Shown piece after piece: positions 35,457 through 45,398 of a stretch of 64,000 nt of DNA (position 1 is the first letter of the stretch; each line of letters begins with the position of its first letter). The DNA lies in assembly GCF_000739875.1 (NCBI RefSeq), contig NZ_BBJR01000025.1, positions 1-64,000 of the forward strand, written 5' to 3'. The position numbers and the translations under genes are program-made. The DNA is from Comamonas aquatica NBRC 14918 (lineage in GTDB: Bacteria > Pseudomonadota > Gammaproteobacteria > Burkholderiales > Burkholderiaceae_C). Below the pieces are notes generated by a model that was given only the letters and a program-made list of their open reading frames with translations, did not search any database and had not been told where the DNA came from.

Positions 35457-36134
35457 ATGACCCTTTCGCCTGCCCTGCCCGTGCTCTATTCCTTCCGCCG
35501 TTGCCCCTACGCCATGCGTGCGCGTCTGGCACTGGCCCATGCCGGACAGGCCTGCGAGCTGCGCGAAATCAACCTGCGCGCCAAGCCGCAGGAGCTGCTG
35601 CAGGCCTCGCCCAAGGGCACGGTGCCGGTGCTGGTGCTGCAGGACGGCCGCGTGATCGAGCAAAGCCTGGACATCATGCTGCACGCCCTGCGCACCAACG
35701 ACCCGGACGGCTGGCTGGCCCCCACCCAGGGCACGCTGGGCGACATGCTGGCGCTGATCGGCCGCAACGACGGCTTCTTCAAGCAGGCACTGGACCGCTG
35801 CAAATACCCCGAGCGCTACACGGCCGAAGAGGTCAACCAGGCCCAGACCGATGCCATCACCTGGCTGGCCGCCCTGGACGAGCAACTGGCCGACAGCGGC
35901 TACCTGTTCGGCCTGAACCCCAGCCTGGCCGACATGGCGCTGCGTCCCTTCGTGCGCCAGTTTGCGCGCATCGATGAAGCCCAGTGGGCCGAGCAGCCCT
36001 GGCCCCACCTGCAGGACTGGCTGCAGCGCTGGATCGATTCGGCGCTGTTTGCCGAAATCATGGAAACCTACCCCGGCTGGGTCCCCGGCACACGGGGCCC
36101 GACCTTCAGCACCGACAGCATCGAATCGGCCTGA
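35457..36134 (+). CDS. Glutathione S-transferase family protein
   Basis: 225 residues. The N-terminal thioredoxin-like domain (residues 1-85) has the active-site region YSFRRCPYAMRARLAL with a Cys at about residue 16, the cis-proline motif KGTVPVLVL, and the glutathione-contacting VIEQSLDIM. An all-helical C-terminal domain follows. The Cys-type active site places it nearer the omega/glutaredoxin-like GSTs that do deglutathionylation than classical conjugating GSTs. Monocistronic, divergent from the phosphoethanolamine transferase gene. Confidence 0.88.
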   Translation: MTLSPALPVLYSFRRCPYAMRARLALAHAGQACELREINLRAKPQELLQASPKGTVPVLVLQDGRVIEQSLDIMLHALRTNDPDGWLAPTQGTLGDMLALIGRNDGFFKQALDRCKYPERYTAEEVNQAQTDAITWLAALDEQLADSGYLFGLNPSLADMALRPFVRQFARIDEAQWAEQPWPHLQDWLQRWIDSALFAEIMETYPGWVPGTRGPTFSTDSIESA

Positions 36135-36159
36135 GCCGGTGCGCAGGCCATTGCAAGCA

Positions 36160-36207
36160 TTTTTGGCCTGTAGCGCATAAGCAGCAAGGGGCAGCAGCTC
36201 CTCTTTT
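36160..36207. repeat. Dispersed palindromic repeat (copy E)
   Basis: GGCCTGTAGCGCATAAGCAG, a short centre, then GGCAGCAGCTCCT, bounded by T-runs. Aligns well with the complement of the hrpA-internal copy. Lies between the converging gst and rluE-like genes; nothing else was seen in this 260-nt gap. Confidence 0.65.
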
Positions 36208-36393
36208 CAATGCTGCATCACAGGCTTGCGCGGCACCCCGACCGAGGGGTGGGGCAGCCCGCCATGCGGCCATGGCCCTCACCGGCCGTGGACGGAACGG
36301 CGCAACGCCGACGCCCGCCGCGGGCCTCCCCTGCCATCGCCAGCCGGCTTCTGGGCACGGGCTGGCCATCGCAGCCCAAGGCGCCAGGCCCGC

Positions 36394-37065
36394 TCAGCGG
36401 CCTTTGTGGAACCAGGCGCCGGGCCGGCGCGCCGAGACCGCCGGACGGCCCGGTGGGCGCCGCGCTGTCGTACCCGCCGACGCCTGGCTGCCCGCCGCAG
36501 CCATGTCGCCCCACTGGATGTCTTCACGCGCAATCGCGCGCCACTGGCCCGGGGCCAGCGCCTCCAGCTGCAGGTTGGCAATGCTGCGCCGGATCAGGCG
36601 CAAGGTGGGGTGGCCGATGGCCGCCGTCATCTTGCGCACCTGGCGGTTCTTGCCCTCGACCACGGTGATCTCCAGCCACACATCCTGCACGCTCTTGCGC
36701 ACCCGCACCGGCGGATCGCGCGGCGCCACCTGCGGCTGGGGCTGCAGCAGTTGGGCCTGGCACGGCAAGGTGGTGTAGTCCTCGATGCGCAGGCCGTCGC
36801 GCAGGCGCTGCAAGGCGGCCTCATCGGGCACGCGTTCGACCAGCACCCAATAGGTCTTGGGCTTCTGGTAGCGCGGGTGGAGCAACTGCTCGATCAGCGG
36901 GCCGTCGTCGGTCAGCAGCAGCAGGCCCTCGGAATCCTTGTCCAGCCGCCCGGCCGGGTACACCCCGGGCGGCAGGTCGAACTCCGCCAGCGACCGCGCC
37001 CCATCCTCGGGGGTGAACTGGGACAGGACGCCATACGGCTTGTGGAAGAGGATGTACTGGGGCAT
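36394..37065 (-). CDS. rluE: 23S rRNA pseudouridine synthase, RsuA family (RluE-like)
   Basis: Converts a specific uridine in rRNA to pseudouridine. 223 residues. Like E. coli RluE it lacks an N-terminal S4 domain and begins directly with MPQYILFHKPYGVLSQF. The catalytic Asp is in AGRLDKDSEGLLLLTDDG (about residue 40), and KNRQVRKMTAAIGHPTLRLIRRSI is the second family signature. ATG 37065 chosen for that N terminus. The last about 35 residues are a basic, Ala/Pro-rich tail not usual for the family. The exact target (U2457 in E. coli) is inferred. Confidence 0.88.
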   Translation of the reverse strand: MPQYILFHKPYGVLSQFTPEDGARSLAEFDLPPGVYPAGRLDKDSEGLLLLTDDGPLIEQLLHPRYQKPKTYWVLVERVPDEAALQRLRDGLRIEDYTTLPCQAQLLQPQPQVAPRDPPVRVRKSVQDVWLEITVVEGKNRQVRKMTAAIGHPTLRLIRRSIANLQLEALAPGQWRAIAREDIQWGDMAAAGSQASAGTTARRPPGRPAVSARRPGAWFHKGR

Positions 37066-37164
37066 GCCGGATCGATAGTGCGCAAAAGCCGTGATTGTCG
37101 GCCCAAAACAAAGCCCCGGCATGCCAGGCATGCGGGGCTGTAATCCTCAGGGGGAAGCAGGTTC

Positions 37165-37674
37165 TCAGCGGCGCTGGGCGCCCTTGCACAGCAGCGCCAA
37201 CAGCACCAGCGCAAAGCCGACAAACCACAGGAAGGACCAGTTGGCGATGGTGCCGCCCAGGAAGGTCCAGTCCACGGCCGTGCAGTCGCCCGAACCGCGG
37301 AAGATCATGGGAATGGCGCGGCTAATGGGGTAGTTCTCGATCATGCCGTAGAGGTCCCGGCCGCAGCTGGCGAACTCGGGCGGGTTCCACTGCAGCCAGC
37401 TCTGGCGGGCGGCCACGAAGGCGCCCAGGCCGGCGGCCACCGTGGCCAGCAGGCTCCAGGTCTTCCACCAGGCACTGCGCCGGCCCAAGCTGGCCAGGCC
37501 GGTGCACAGGGCCACCAGCACCAGGGCATAGCGCTGCACGATGCACATGGGGCAAGGCTCCAAGCCCTGCACATGCTGCAGGTACATGCCAAAGGCCAGC
37601 AATGCCACGCAGGCGGCGGCAATCAGCGCCAGCGTGCGGCGCGGGGTGGAGGTGATCCAGTTCAAAACCAGCAT
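37165..37674 (-). CDS. dsbB: Disulfide bond formation protein B
   Basis: Inner-membrane quinone reductase that reoxidises periplasmic DsbA. 169 residues with four transmembrane helices. The first periplasmic loop holds the CxxC pair in LEPCPMCIVQRY, and the second has the separated pair in EFASCGRDLYG and RGSGDCTAVDW. All four catalytic cysteines are present. ATG 37674 starts at the first helix. Located between the rluE-like gene and the sulfate importer; no dsbA nearby. Confidence 0.95.
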   Translation of the reverse strand: MLVLNWITSTPRRTLALIAAACVALLAFGMYLQHVQGLEPCPMCIVQRYALVLVALCTGLASLGRRSAWWKTWSLLATVAAGLGAFVAARQSWLQWNPPEFASCGRDLYGMIENYPISRAIPMIFRGSGDCTAVDWTFLGGTIANWSFLWFVGFALVLLALLCKGAQRR

Positions 37675-37731
37675 GTTGTTCTCATTTCAGGGGACGGCAC
37701 CAGTGCCCCCTGCCCCATGCAGGTGGCGGAC

Positions 37732-38859
37732 TCAGATACCGGCTGCTTCGTCCAAGAATACCTTGGCGCGCCGTGGTGTGACCACCAAGGTCTCCCCCTC
37801 GCGCAGTGCCATCTCGTGGAACTGCTGGGCAGGGATTTGCGCCTCGATCAAACGCTCGGAACCCGCATTGTCTGCGGATTGGGTGTCGTCCGCGGGAATA
37901 AGTTCCAGGCGCGCGATCGGACCCACCACGATGGCGCGGCTGAGCTGCACCACCATGCCGGTCTGGCGGCCGTTGCCGTCGGTGTTCTGGCCGGGGGAAT
38001 AGCGCTCTACCTCCAGCTCGTGCGGGCGCACATAGGCGAAGGCGTTGCGATCCACGGCACCGGCGGCATCGCTGCTGGCCAGTTGCGTGCCATCGTCCAG
38101 CACGACGTGGCCGTCCTGGGCGCGGCCCTTGAACAGGTTCACATCGCCCAGGAAGCCGTAGACAAACGGGCTGGCCGGGTTGTTCCAGACTTCCTGCGGC
38201 GTGCCTTCCTGCTCGATCTTGCCCTGGTTGATGACCACCACGCGGTCGGCCACTTCCAGCGCCTCTTCCTGGTCGTGCGTCACGAAGATGGAGGTGACAT
38301 GCAGCTCATCGTGCAGGTGGCGCAGCCAGCGGCGCAGTTCCTTGCGCACCTTGGCATCCAGCGCACCGAAGGGCTCGTCCAGCAGCAGCACCTTGGGCTC
38401 CACCGCCAGGGCGCGCGCCAGGGCAATACGCTGGCGCTGGCCCCCCGACAGCTGCGAGGGGAAGCGGTCGGCGATCCAGTCCAGCTGCACCAGCTTGAGC
38501 AGGCTCATCACCTTCTCCTTGATCTGGGCTTCGCTGGGGCGCTCGCGGCGGGGCTTGACGCGCAGGCCGAAGGCCACGTTCTCGAACACGGTCATGTGGC
38601 GGAACAACGCGTAGTGCTGGAACACGAAGCCCACGTTGCGCTCGCGCACGTGCACATCGGTGGTGTCTTCGCCGCTGAAGTGGATGCTGCCCACGTCGGG
38701 CGTTTCCAGCCCGGCGATGATGCGCAGCAGCGTGGTCTTGCCGCAGCCCGAGGGGCCCAGCAAGGCAATCAGTTCCCCGGACTGGATGTCCAGGCTCACA
38801 TCGCGCAGGGCCTGGAAGTCGCCGAACTGCTTGCTGACATTGCGGATTTCAATGCTCAT
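37732..38859 (-). CDS. cysA: Sulfate/thiosulfate ABC transporter ATP-binding protein
   Basis: Powers sulfate import. 375 residues. Walker [19 protein letters not shown] (about residues 33-50), signature [16 protein letters not shown], Walker [17 protein letters not shown], switch His in [16 protein letters not shown]-terminal TOBE-like regulatory region follows (about 240-375). ATG 38859 begins [18 protein letters not shown], typical for CysA. Last gene of the sbp-cysT-cysW-cysA operon, 28 nt after cysW. Confidence 0.96.
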   Translation of the reverse strand: MSIEIRNVSKQFGDFQALRDVSLDIQSGELIALLGPSGCGKTTLLRIIAGLETPDVGSIHFSGEDTTDVHVRERNVGFVFQHYALFRHMTVFENVAFGLRVKPRRERPSEAQIKEKVMSLLKLVQLDWIADRFPSQLSGGQRQRIALARALAVEPKVLLLDEPFGALDAKVRKELRRWLRHLHDELHVTSIFVTHDQEEALEVADRVVVINQGKIEQEGTPQEVWNNPASPFVYGFLGDVNLFKGRAQDGHVVLDDGTQLASSDAAGAVDRNAFAYVRPHELEVERYSPGQNTDGNGRQTGMVVQLSRAIVVGPIARLELIPADDTQSADNAGSERLIEAQIPAQQFHEMALREGETLVVTPRRAKVFLDEAAGI

Positions 38860-38887
38860 GGTCTTGATCTTTCATGCGCGCCGCGCT

Positions 38888-39862
38888 TCAGGCGGCGGTG
38901 CGTGGCGTGGGTTGCTCGGGCGGCAGGCTGGCCGCGTCCTTGAGCTGTTGTTCATGCTTCCATTCGGCCATGGTCTTGATGACCAGGGTCACCAGCGCCA
39001 GCAGGGCCAACAGGGAGGCCGCCGCAAACGCCGCCACGGATTGGTATTCGTTGTAGAGGATCTCCACGTGCAACGGGATGGTATTGGTCTGGCCGCGGAT
39101 GTGGCCCGAGACCACCGACACCGCGCCGAACTCGCCCATGGCACGGGCGTTACACAGGATCACGCCGTACAGCAGGCCCCACTTGATGTTGGGCAGCGTC
39201 ACCTTCCAGAAGGTCTGCCAGCCGCTGGCCCCCAGCACGATGGCCGCCTGCTCCTCGTCATTGCCCTGGGCCTGCATCAGCGGGATCAGCTCACGGGCGA
39301 TGAAGGGGAAGGTTACGAACACGGTGGCCAGCACGATGCCGGGCACGGCGAAGATGATCTTGATGTCATGCGCCGCCAGCCAGGGGCCGAACCAGCCATG
39401 GGCGCCGAACACCAGCACATACATCAGGCCCGCCACCACGGGCGAGATGGAGAACGGCAGGTCGATCAGCGTGATCAGGAAGGCCTTGCCACGGAAGTTG
39501 TACTTGGCGATGCACCAGGCGGCCGCCACGCCGAACACCAGGTTCAGCGGCACGGCAATCACCGCGGTGATCAGCGTCAGCTTGATGGCGGCCCAGGCGT
39601 CGGGTTCGTTCAAGCCCTCCAGGTAGGCCCCGAAGCCCTTGCGCAGCGCCTCGGTGAACACGGCCGCCAGCGGCAGCACCAGGAACAGGGCGATGAAGGA
39701 CAGCGCCACCCCGGTCAGTACCCAGCGCAGCCAGCGCGGCTCGGTGGTGGACAGCTTTTCGGGCTTGCTGCCCTTGCGCGGGGCCGTCAGGTGGTAGGCC
39801 ACCACGGCCAGCACCAGCACGGCCAGCAGCAGCTTCAACAGGAAATAGTGTTGTTCGTTCAT
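38888..39862 (-). CDS. cysW: Sulfate ABC transporter permease CysW
   Basis: Inner-membrane channel half, 324 residues and about six to seven helices. The ATPase-contact loop is [28 protein letters not shown] (EAA-type). The segments [17 protein letters not shown] and [18 protein letters not shown] are CysW hallmarks. ATG 39862 overlaps the cysT stop by four bases (ATGA). Pairs with CysT to form the pore. Confidence 0.95.
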   Translation of the reverse strand: MNEQHYFLLKLLLAVLVLAVVAYHLTAPRKGSKPEKLSTTEPRWLRWVLTGVALSFIALFLVLPLAAVFTEALRKGFGAYLEGLNEPDAWAAIKLTLITAVIAVPLNLVFGVAAAWCIAKYNFRGKAFLITLIDLPFSISPVVAGLMYVLVFGAHGWFGPWLAAHDIKIIFAVPGIVLATVFVTFPFIARELIPLMQAQGNDEEQAAIVLGASGWQTFWKVTLPNIKWGLLYGVILCNARAMGEFGAVSVVSGHIRGQTNTIPLHVEILYNEYQSVAAFAAASLLALLALVTLVIKTMAEWKHEQQLKDAASLPPEQPTPRTAA

Positions 39863-40761
39863 GCGGGGGCTCCTGCATGGCGGCGCTGCCACGCCTGCAA
39901 GGCGTTGATGACCAGCAGCAGCACAAAGGAGATCACCAGCATCACCACCGCCACGGCCGTAGCGCCGGCGTAGTCATACTGTTCCAGCTTGCCGATGATG
40001 ATCAGCGGTGTAATTTCAGAAATCATGGGCATGTTGCCGGCGATGAAGATGACCGAGCCGTACTCGCCCACCGCGCGCGCAAAGGCCATGGCAAAACCAG
40101 TCAGCAAGGCCGGGGTGATGGCAGGCAGGATCACCTTGTAGAAGATCTGCCAGCGGGTGGCGCCCAGGCTGGTGGCGGCCTCTTCCAGCTCTTTCTCGGT
40201 GTCTTCCAGCACGGGCTGGACGGTGCGCACCACGAACGGCAGTCCGATGAAGATCAAGGCGATGACGATGCCGTTGGGGTTGAAGGCCAGCTGGACGCCC
40301 AGCGGCTCCAGGTACTGGCCCACCCAGCCGTTGCCGGCCAGCAAGGCCGTCAGCGAGATACCGGCCACGGCCGTGGGCAGGGCAAACGGCAGATCGACCA
40401 GGGCATCGACGATTTTCTTGCCGGGGAACTGATAGCGCACCAGCACCCAGGCGATCAGCAGGCCGAACACCAGGTTCACCAGCGCAGCGGCGAAGGAGGC
40501 GCCAAAGGTCAGCTTGTAGGAGGCGACCACCCGCGGTGCGGCCACGGCCTCCCAGAACTGGGCCCAGGACAGGTCAAAGGTTCTGAGCAGCAAGGCCGAC
40601 AAGGGGACCAGCACGATCACGCTCAGATAAAACAGGGTGTAGCCCAGCGTCAACCCGAAACCGGGTAGGACGCGGCCCGCGCCACGGCCCCGGCGTGGCC
40701 CTGAGGGCTGACCGGAGACTGTGGCGCTGGGCGTGGGGCTGGCAGGGGATGCGACGGACAT
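39859..40761 (-). CDS. cysT: Sulfate ABC transporter permease CysT (CysU)
   Basis: Second channel subunit, 300 residues. About six helices follow a basic, Pro/Ser-rich N terminus of about 35 residues. The ATPase-contact loop is [23 protein letters not shown], and [19 protein letters not shown] and [18 protein letters not shown] are typical of the family. Starts about 80 nt downstream of sbp and overlaps cysW. Confidence 0.95.
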   Translation of the reverse strand: MSVASPASPTPSATVSGQPSGPRRGRGAGRVLPGFGLTLGYTLFYLSVIVLVPLSALLLRTFDLSWAQFWEAVAAPRVVASYKLTFGASFAAALVNLVFGLLIAWVLVRYQFPGKKIVDALVDLPFALPTAVAGISLTALLAGNGWVGQYLEPLGVQLAFNPNGIVIALIFIGLPFVVRTVQPVLEDTEKELEEAATSLGATRWQIFYKVILPAITPALLTGFAMAFARAVGEYGSVIFIAGNMPMISEITPLIIIGKLEQYDYAGATAVAVVMLVISFVLLLVINALQAWQRRHAGAPA

Positions 40762-40843
40762 TGTTGGTTTTTCCCAGTCGGCCAGAAATCGTTGTTGTTA
40801 TGAAAAGGGACGCTGTCGCCAGCGCCCCGTGCACAGCCCGGAC

Positions 40844-41845
40844 TTACTTGCCGGGGGTGTAGATCTCGTCGAACTTGCCACCGTCGTTGAAGTGCACCTT
40901 CTGCGCTTCGCCCAGCGAGCCGAAGTACTTGGCCACGGTGAACTGCTTCAGGGGCTTGAACACGTCGGCATGCTTTTTCAGCACGGCTTCCGAACGGGGG
41001 CGCAGGGCGTGGTTGGCGGCGATTTCCTGGGCTTCGTCCGAGTACAGATAGTCCAGGTAGGCCTTGGCCAGCGCGCTGCTGCCCTTCTTCTCGGCCGTGC
41101 GCTGCACGATGGCGATGGGGTTCTCGGCGACGATGGAGCTGGAGGGGTAGACCGCCTGCACCTTGCCCTTGCCAAACTCGCGGTCCACGGAGATCACCTC
41201 GGATTCGAAGGTGATCAGCACGTCGCCAATGTTGCGCTGCAGGAAGATGGCCGTGGCATCGCGCCCGCCCTTGCCCAGCACGGGCACGTTCTTGTACAGC
41301 TGCTTGACGAATTCCTGGGCCTGGGCGTCGGTCCCGCCGGCTTCACGCACCGAGCCCCAGGCCGCCAGGTAGGCGTAGCGGCCGTTGCCGCCGGTCTTGG
41401 GGTTGACCACCACCACTTTCACGTCGGGGCGGATCAGGTCCTTCCAGTCCTTGATGTTCTTGGGGTTGCCGTTGCGCACCAGGAACAGCATGGTCGAGGT
41501 GGTGGGCGACGCGTCGTGCGGGAACTGCTTGGCCCAGTTCTTGGCCACCACGCCGTTGTTGGCCAGGAACTCGATGTCGGTGGTGGTGTTGAAGGTCACC
41601 ACATCGGCGGGCAGGCCGTCGTTCACCGCACGCGCCTGGGCGCTGGAGCCGCCGTGCGCCTGGTCGATCTTCACATCCTGGCCGGTGGTCTTCTTGTAGT
41701 GCGCAATGAAGGCCTGGTTGTAGTCCTTGTAGAACTCGCGGGCCACGTCGTAGGAGACGTTGAGCAACTGGCTCTGCGCGGAGGCCATGCCGGTGGCGGC
41801 CAGCGCAATCGTTGCCAGGAAAGTCTTGAGCTTCAAAGAGGTCAT
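40844..41845 (-). CDS. sbp: Periplasmic sulfate-binding protein
   Basis: Binds sulfate for the CysTWA transporter. 333 residues with a Sec signal (MTSLKLKTFLATIALAATGMASA). The mature start LLNVSYDVAREFYKDYNQAF and the anion-binding segment HGGSSAQARAVNDGLPADVV are diagnostic of Sbp/CysP. ATG 41845 starts the signal peptide. Head of the operon; the upstream gap is AT-rich and likely holds the promoter and CysB-type control. Confidence 0.96.
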   Translation of the reverse strand: MTSLKLKTFLATIALAATGMASAQSQLLNVSYDVAREFYKDYNQAFIAHYKKTTGQDVKIDQAHGGSSAQARAVNDGLPADVVTFNTTTDIEFLANNGVVAKNWAKQFPHDASPTTSTMLFLVRNGNPKNIKDWKDLIRPDVKVVVVNPKTGGNGRYAYLAAWGSVREAGGTDAQAQEFVKQLYKNVPVLGKGGRDATAIFLQRNIGDVLITFESEVISVDREFGKGKVQAVYPSSSIVAENPIAIVQRTAEKKGSSALAKAYLDYLYSDEAQEIAANHALRPRSEAVLKKHADVFKPLKQFTVAKYFGSLGEAQKVHFNDGGKFDEIYTPGK

Positions 41846-42019
41846 GGTGCGGTCGCCTTACTCACGCGGAGTCTGTTGCAAGAGATGCAGCGGATTGTGA
41901 AGAACAATCTTTAAAACTCAAAAGAATATATTTTTTTAAATTAATCCAAAATAAGAATAAAGAAAAAGTGAGCTATCTACGCATACCCAGCAATCGAAAG
42001 ACCACGATTTGATGCAAAT
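41846..42019. promoter_or_regulatory. AT-rich promoter region of the sulfate operon
   Basis: Markedly AT-rich (about 41900-41970) compared with its surroundings, with TATATT on the minus strand at 41925-41930 as a possible -10 box and repeated TTATT/CTTAT motifs upstream. CysB control is expected from known biology of sulfate operons; CysB sites are too degenerate to place by eye. Confidence 0.4.
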
Positions 42020-42589
42020 TCAGGCCGCGACCGTGCGCGGCTGGGCCCCCCAGGCCATGTCCTGCACCAGGGATTGCAGCAGCGCCCGGCCCAGCGGCCA
42101 TTCGCCGTGCCCGGACTCGGTGTTGATGTGACCGGCGTTCTGCAGGCGCACGAACTCGCTGCCCCAGGCGCGGGCATAGGCACCGGCCAGGCGCACGGGG
42201 CAATAGGGATCGTTGCTGCTGGCCACCAGGATGCTGCGGTACGGCAGCGCTTGGTAGGGCACGGGGGCAAAGTCCGCCAGGTGGGCCCGGCGCTCGGGAT
42301 CGGCCGGCGCCACCAGCAAGGCACTTTGGATGCGCGCGGCCGCCTCCGGGCCGACGTGGCTGGTGGTGATGCAGCCCAGGCTGTGGGCCACGATAATGAC
42401 CGGCTCAGGCCGCGACAGGATCAGCGCCTCCAGCGCCTGGACCCAGTCGGCACGCTTGGGGGTGAGCCAGTCGTCCTGCTCGACCCGCTCGGCCTGCGGC
42501 AGGCTGTGGGCCCACAGGCTCTGCCAGTGATCGGGGCCGGAATTGCGCCACCCTGGAACGATGACGATGCGCGGTTCTGTCTGTGCCAT
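42020..42589 (-). CDS. Small serine hydrolase, RBBP9/YdeN family alpha/beta hydrolase
   Basis: 189 residues. The N terminus RIVIVPGWRNSGPDHWQSLW is the family signature, the nucleophile is in VIIVAHSLGCITT, the Asp is probably in VASSNDPYCPV, and the His in LQNAGHINTESGHGEWP. ATG 42589 is fixed by AAGGAGG at 8 nt. The 119-residue upstream extension of the frame is not used. A CTTATG-TG-CATAAG palindrome lies about 75 nt upstream. Physiological substrate unknown. Confidence 0.88.
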   Translation of the reverse strand: MAQTEPRIVIVPGWRNSGPDHWQSLWAHSLPQAERVEQDDWLTPKRADWVQALEALILSRPEPVIIVAHSLGCITTSHVGPEAAARIQSALLVAPADPERRAHLADFAPVPYQALPYRSILVASSNDPYCPVRLAGAYARAWGSEFVRLQNAGHINTESGHGEWPLGRALLQSLVQDMAWGAQPRTVAA

Positions 42590-42661
42590 GGCTGGCCCTC
42601 CTTTGAGGCCGCCGATTGTCTGCGCCCATGCCGCCAAACCCAACGAATGATTGGTTGTTTT

Positions 42662-42675
42662 CTTATGTGCATAAG
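42662..42675. promoter_or_regulatory. Palindrome upstream of the small serine hydrolase
   Basis: CTTATGTGCATAAG: 6-bp arms around a 2-nt centre, in a gap that is otherwise GC-rich. Its position about 75 nt before the start codon suits an operator or promoter element; no regulator is adjacent. Confidence 0.35.
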
Positions 42676-42848
42676 CTTGTGCGCCGGCAGCCCTGCTGGG
42701 GCGTCCAGGCCGCCTCAGGCCCTGGCGGCGGGCACCCGGATCGGGCTGCACGCGGCCGGTGGCCCACACGCATAGCCACGCCTGGGGTTGGGAGCTCTTG
42801 CCTAGAACTGATTTATGCAAGAGCGCCCCTATCGGGCCTCGCAACAAC

Positions 42849-43490
42849 TCACAGCGCCCGCAAAGCTTCTGCCTCGCGGGCCAGCGCGGTGATGCGGCTC
42901 CAGTCGCCCTGTTCCATCGCCTCCACCGGCACCAGCCAGGAGCCACCGACGCAGACCACGTTCTTCAACACCAGGAACTCGGCTGCGTTGCCGGGAGAAA
43001 TCCCGCCCGTGGGGCAAAAACGCACATCGCCAAACGGCCCCTGCCAAGCTTTGAGCATGGCCGAGCCACCGGCCTGCACGGCGGGGAAGAATTTCAGCTC
43101 GTTGAAGCCGTCGGCCTGGGCGGCCATGATCTCGCCGCTGGTGGCCACGCCGGGCAGCAGCGGCAATTGCAGGTCCTGGCAGGCTCGGCCCAGCGCACTG
43201 GTGTAGCCCGGACTCACCGCAAAACGCGCACCCGCATTCGCACAGGCCTGCGCATCGCCGGCGCTGCGCACGGTGCCGGCGCCGACAATGGCTTCGGGCA
43301 CGGCGCGCGCGATGGCCTCGATGCTGGCCAGCCCCTGGGGCGTGCGCAATGTAACTTCCAGCACACGCACCCCGCCCGCGACCAGGGCCTGGGCCATGGG
43401 CACGGCATGCGCGACGTTGTTCAGGACGATGACCGGGATGACCGGCGCGTCCTGCATGATCTCGAGGGCGGTCAGTCGTTGTTGATCCAT
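42849..43490 (-). CDS. eda: KDPG aldolase (2-dehydro-3-deoxy-phosphogluconate aldolase)
   Basis: Cleaves KDPG to pyruvate and glyceraldehyde-3-phosphate, the last Entner-Doudoroff step. 213 residues. Catalytic Glu in [10 protein letters not shown], Schiff-base Lys in FNELKFFPA, phosphate-binding loop [14 protein letters not shown] 43490 lies inside the end of edd (19-nt overlap), so the two are translationally coupled. Last gene of the gluconate operon. Confidence 0.95.
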   Translation of the reverse strand: MDQQRLTALEIMQDAPVIPVIVLNNVAHAVPMAQALVAGGVRVLEVTLRTPQGLASIEAIARAVPEAIVGAGTVRSAGDAQACANAGARFAVSPGYTSALGRACQDLQLPLLPGVATSGEIMAAQADGFNELKFFPAVQAGGSAMLKAWQGPFGDVRFCPTGGISPGNAAEFLVLKNVVCVGGSWLVPVEAMEQGDWSRITALAREAEALRAL

Positions 43491-45301
43491 GTGCAGGCTC
43501 CCTCTTCTGCGCTGAGCGCGTGGCGCCGGAATCCGGCGAACAGTTCGCGGCCGAAACCTCGGCCATTGGCGTGGCGCAGCGCCTGGGGCATGGTGGCCAC
43601 GGGGCGTTGCAGCCATTCGTCTTGGCTGACCAGTACGGCCAGCGTGCCGGCCACGGCGTCCAGGCGCACGCTATCGCCGTCGCGCAGGCGCGCCAGCGGC
43701 CCGCCCACGCAGGCCTCGGGCGAGACGTGGATGGCGGCGGGCACCTTGCCTGAGGCGCCGCTCATGCGGCCATCGGTCACCAGGGCCACCTTGTAGCCCT
43801 TGCCCTGCAGCACGGCCAGCGGCGGCGTGAGCTTGTGCAACTCGGGCATGCCGTTGGCGCGCGGACCTTGCCAGCGCACGACGCAGACCACGTCGCGGTC
43901 CAGTTCGCCGGCCTTGAAGGCCTGCTGCAGCGCTTCCTGCGAATCGAACACGCGCGCGGGCGCCTCGATGATGTGGCGGTCCTCGGGTACGGCGCTGACC
44001 TTGATCACGCTGCGCCCCAGGTTGCCGGACAGCAGCTTGAGCCCGCCCGTGGCGCTGAAAGGCTGGTCGGCGGGGCGCAGCACGGACAAGTCGCCCGAGG
44101 TGCCGACCTCATGCCATGCCAGCTGGCCGGCCTGCACGGCGGGGATGCAGGCGAATTCCTGCAGGCCCTGCTCGCGCACGGTCAGCACGTCGCCATGCAT
44201 GAGCCCGGCCTTGAGCAGCTGGCCGATGACGTAGCCCGGGCCGCCTGCGGACTGGAACTGGTTCACGTCGGCGCTGCCGTTGGGATAGACGCGGGCCAGC
44301 AGCGGCACCACGCCCGAGAGTTCGGAAAAATCGTTCCAGTCGATGCGGATGCCCGCCGCGCGCGCCACGGCCACCCAGTGGATCAGGTGGTTGGTGGAGC
44401 CGCCCGTGGCCAGCAAGGCCACCATGGCGTTGACGATGCAGCGCTCGTCCACCACATGGCCTATCGGCGCGAAGCGCCGGCTTTTCGTGATGTCCAGCAC
44501 CGTGCGCATGGCTTCGCGGGTGAGCAGCTCGCGCTCGCCATCGGCCGGGTTGATGAAGGCCGTGCCCGGCACGTGCAGGCCCATCGCTTCCAGCAGCATC
44601 TGGTTGCTGTTGGCTGTGCCGTAGAAGGTGCAGGTGCCCTCGCCGTGGTAGGCGGCCGTTTCGGCGGCCAGCAGTTCCTTGCGGCCCACCAGCCCCTGGG
44701 CGGCCTGTTCGCGCACCTTGGCCTTGTCGCTGTTGGACAGCCCCGAGGTCATGGGCCCGGCCGGCACGAAGACCGTGGGCAGGTGGCCGAAATGCAGGGC
44801 GCCGATCAAGAGCCCCGGCACGATCTTGTCGCAGATGCCCAGCATCAGCGCCGCATCGAACACATCGTGCGACAGCGCGATGGCCGTGCCCATGGCGATG
44901 GCATCGCGGCTGAACAAGCTCAGCTCCATCCCCGGCGCACCCTGGGTCACACCGTCGCACATGGCGGGCACGCCGCCCGCCACTTGGGCCGTGGCGCCCA
45001 GCCTGCGGGCCTCGTCCTTGAGGATGTCCGGGTAGTGCGCCAGCGGTGCATGGGCCGACAGCACGTCGTTGTAGGCCGTGACGATGGCGACGTTGGGCGC
45101 TTTCTCTTCGACGATGCGGATGCGGTCGCGGCCCGGAATGCCGGCAAAGGCATGGGCCACGTTGGCGCAGCCCATGGACTGGGCGCCGGGCGGCCTGGCG
45201 GCCATGGCGTCCACCTGTTCAAGATAGGCGGTGCGTGAATCGGCACTGCGCTCGCGGATGCGTCGCGTGACCTGGTCGACGATGGGGTGGATGGTGCTCA
45301 T
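43472..45301 (-). CDS. edd: 6-phosphogluconate dehydratase
   Basis: Iron-sulfur dehydratase converting 6-phosphogluconate to KDPG. 609 residues, standard length. Cysteines suited to the cluster are in [23 protein letters not shown] and [15 protein letters not shown]. The N terminus [19 protein letters not shown] is typical of Edd and distinguishes it from IlvD. ATG 45301 has AGGAA at about 7 nt. Follows the TRAP genes by about 100 nt in the same operon. Confidence 0.95.
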   Translation of the reverse strand: MSTIHPIVDQVTRRIRERSADSRTAYLEQVDAMAARPPGAQSMGCANVAHAFAGIPGRDRIRIVEEKAPNVAIVTAYNDVLSAHAPLAHYPDILKDEARRLGATAQVAGGVPAMCDGVTQGAPGMELSLFSRDAIAMGTAIALSHDVFDAALMLGICDKIVPGLLIGALHFGHLPTVFVPAGPMTSGLSNSDKAKVREQAAQGLVGRKELLAAETAAYHGEGTCTFYGTANSNQMLLEAMGLHVPGTAFINPADGERELLTREAMRTVLDITKSRRFAPIGHVVDERCIVNAMVALLATGGSTNHLIHWVAVARAAGIRIDWNDFSELSGVVPLLARVYPNGSADVNQFQSAGGPGYVIGQLLKAGLMHGDVLTVREQGLQEFACIPAVQAGQLAWHEVGTSGDLSVLRPADQPFSATGGLKLLSGNLGRSVIKVSAVPEDRHIIEAPARVFDSQEALQQAFKAGELDRDVVCVVRWQGPRANGMPELHKLTPPLAVLQGKGYKVALVTDGRMSGASGKVPAAIHVSPEACVGGPLARLRDGDSVRLDAVAGTLAVLVSQDEWLQRPVATMPQALRHANGRGFGRELFAGFRRHALSAEEGACTWINND

Positions 45302-45398
45302 GCGTGGTTCCTGCGGATGCGCTGTCGCGCCTCTTCACTGGTTGTCGTGGGTGGCCCGGGCATGGACCCCTTTCGCGCCCAAGTCCACCCTGTACAGC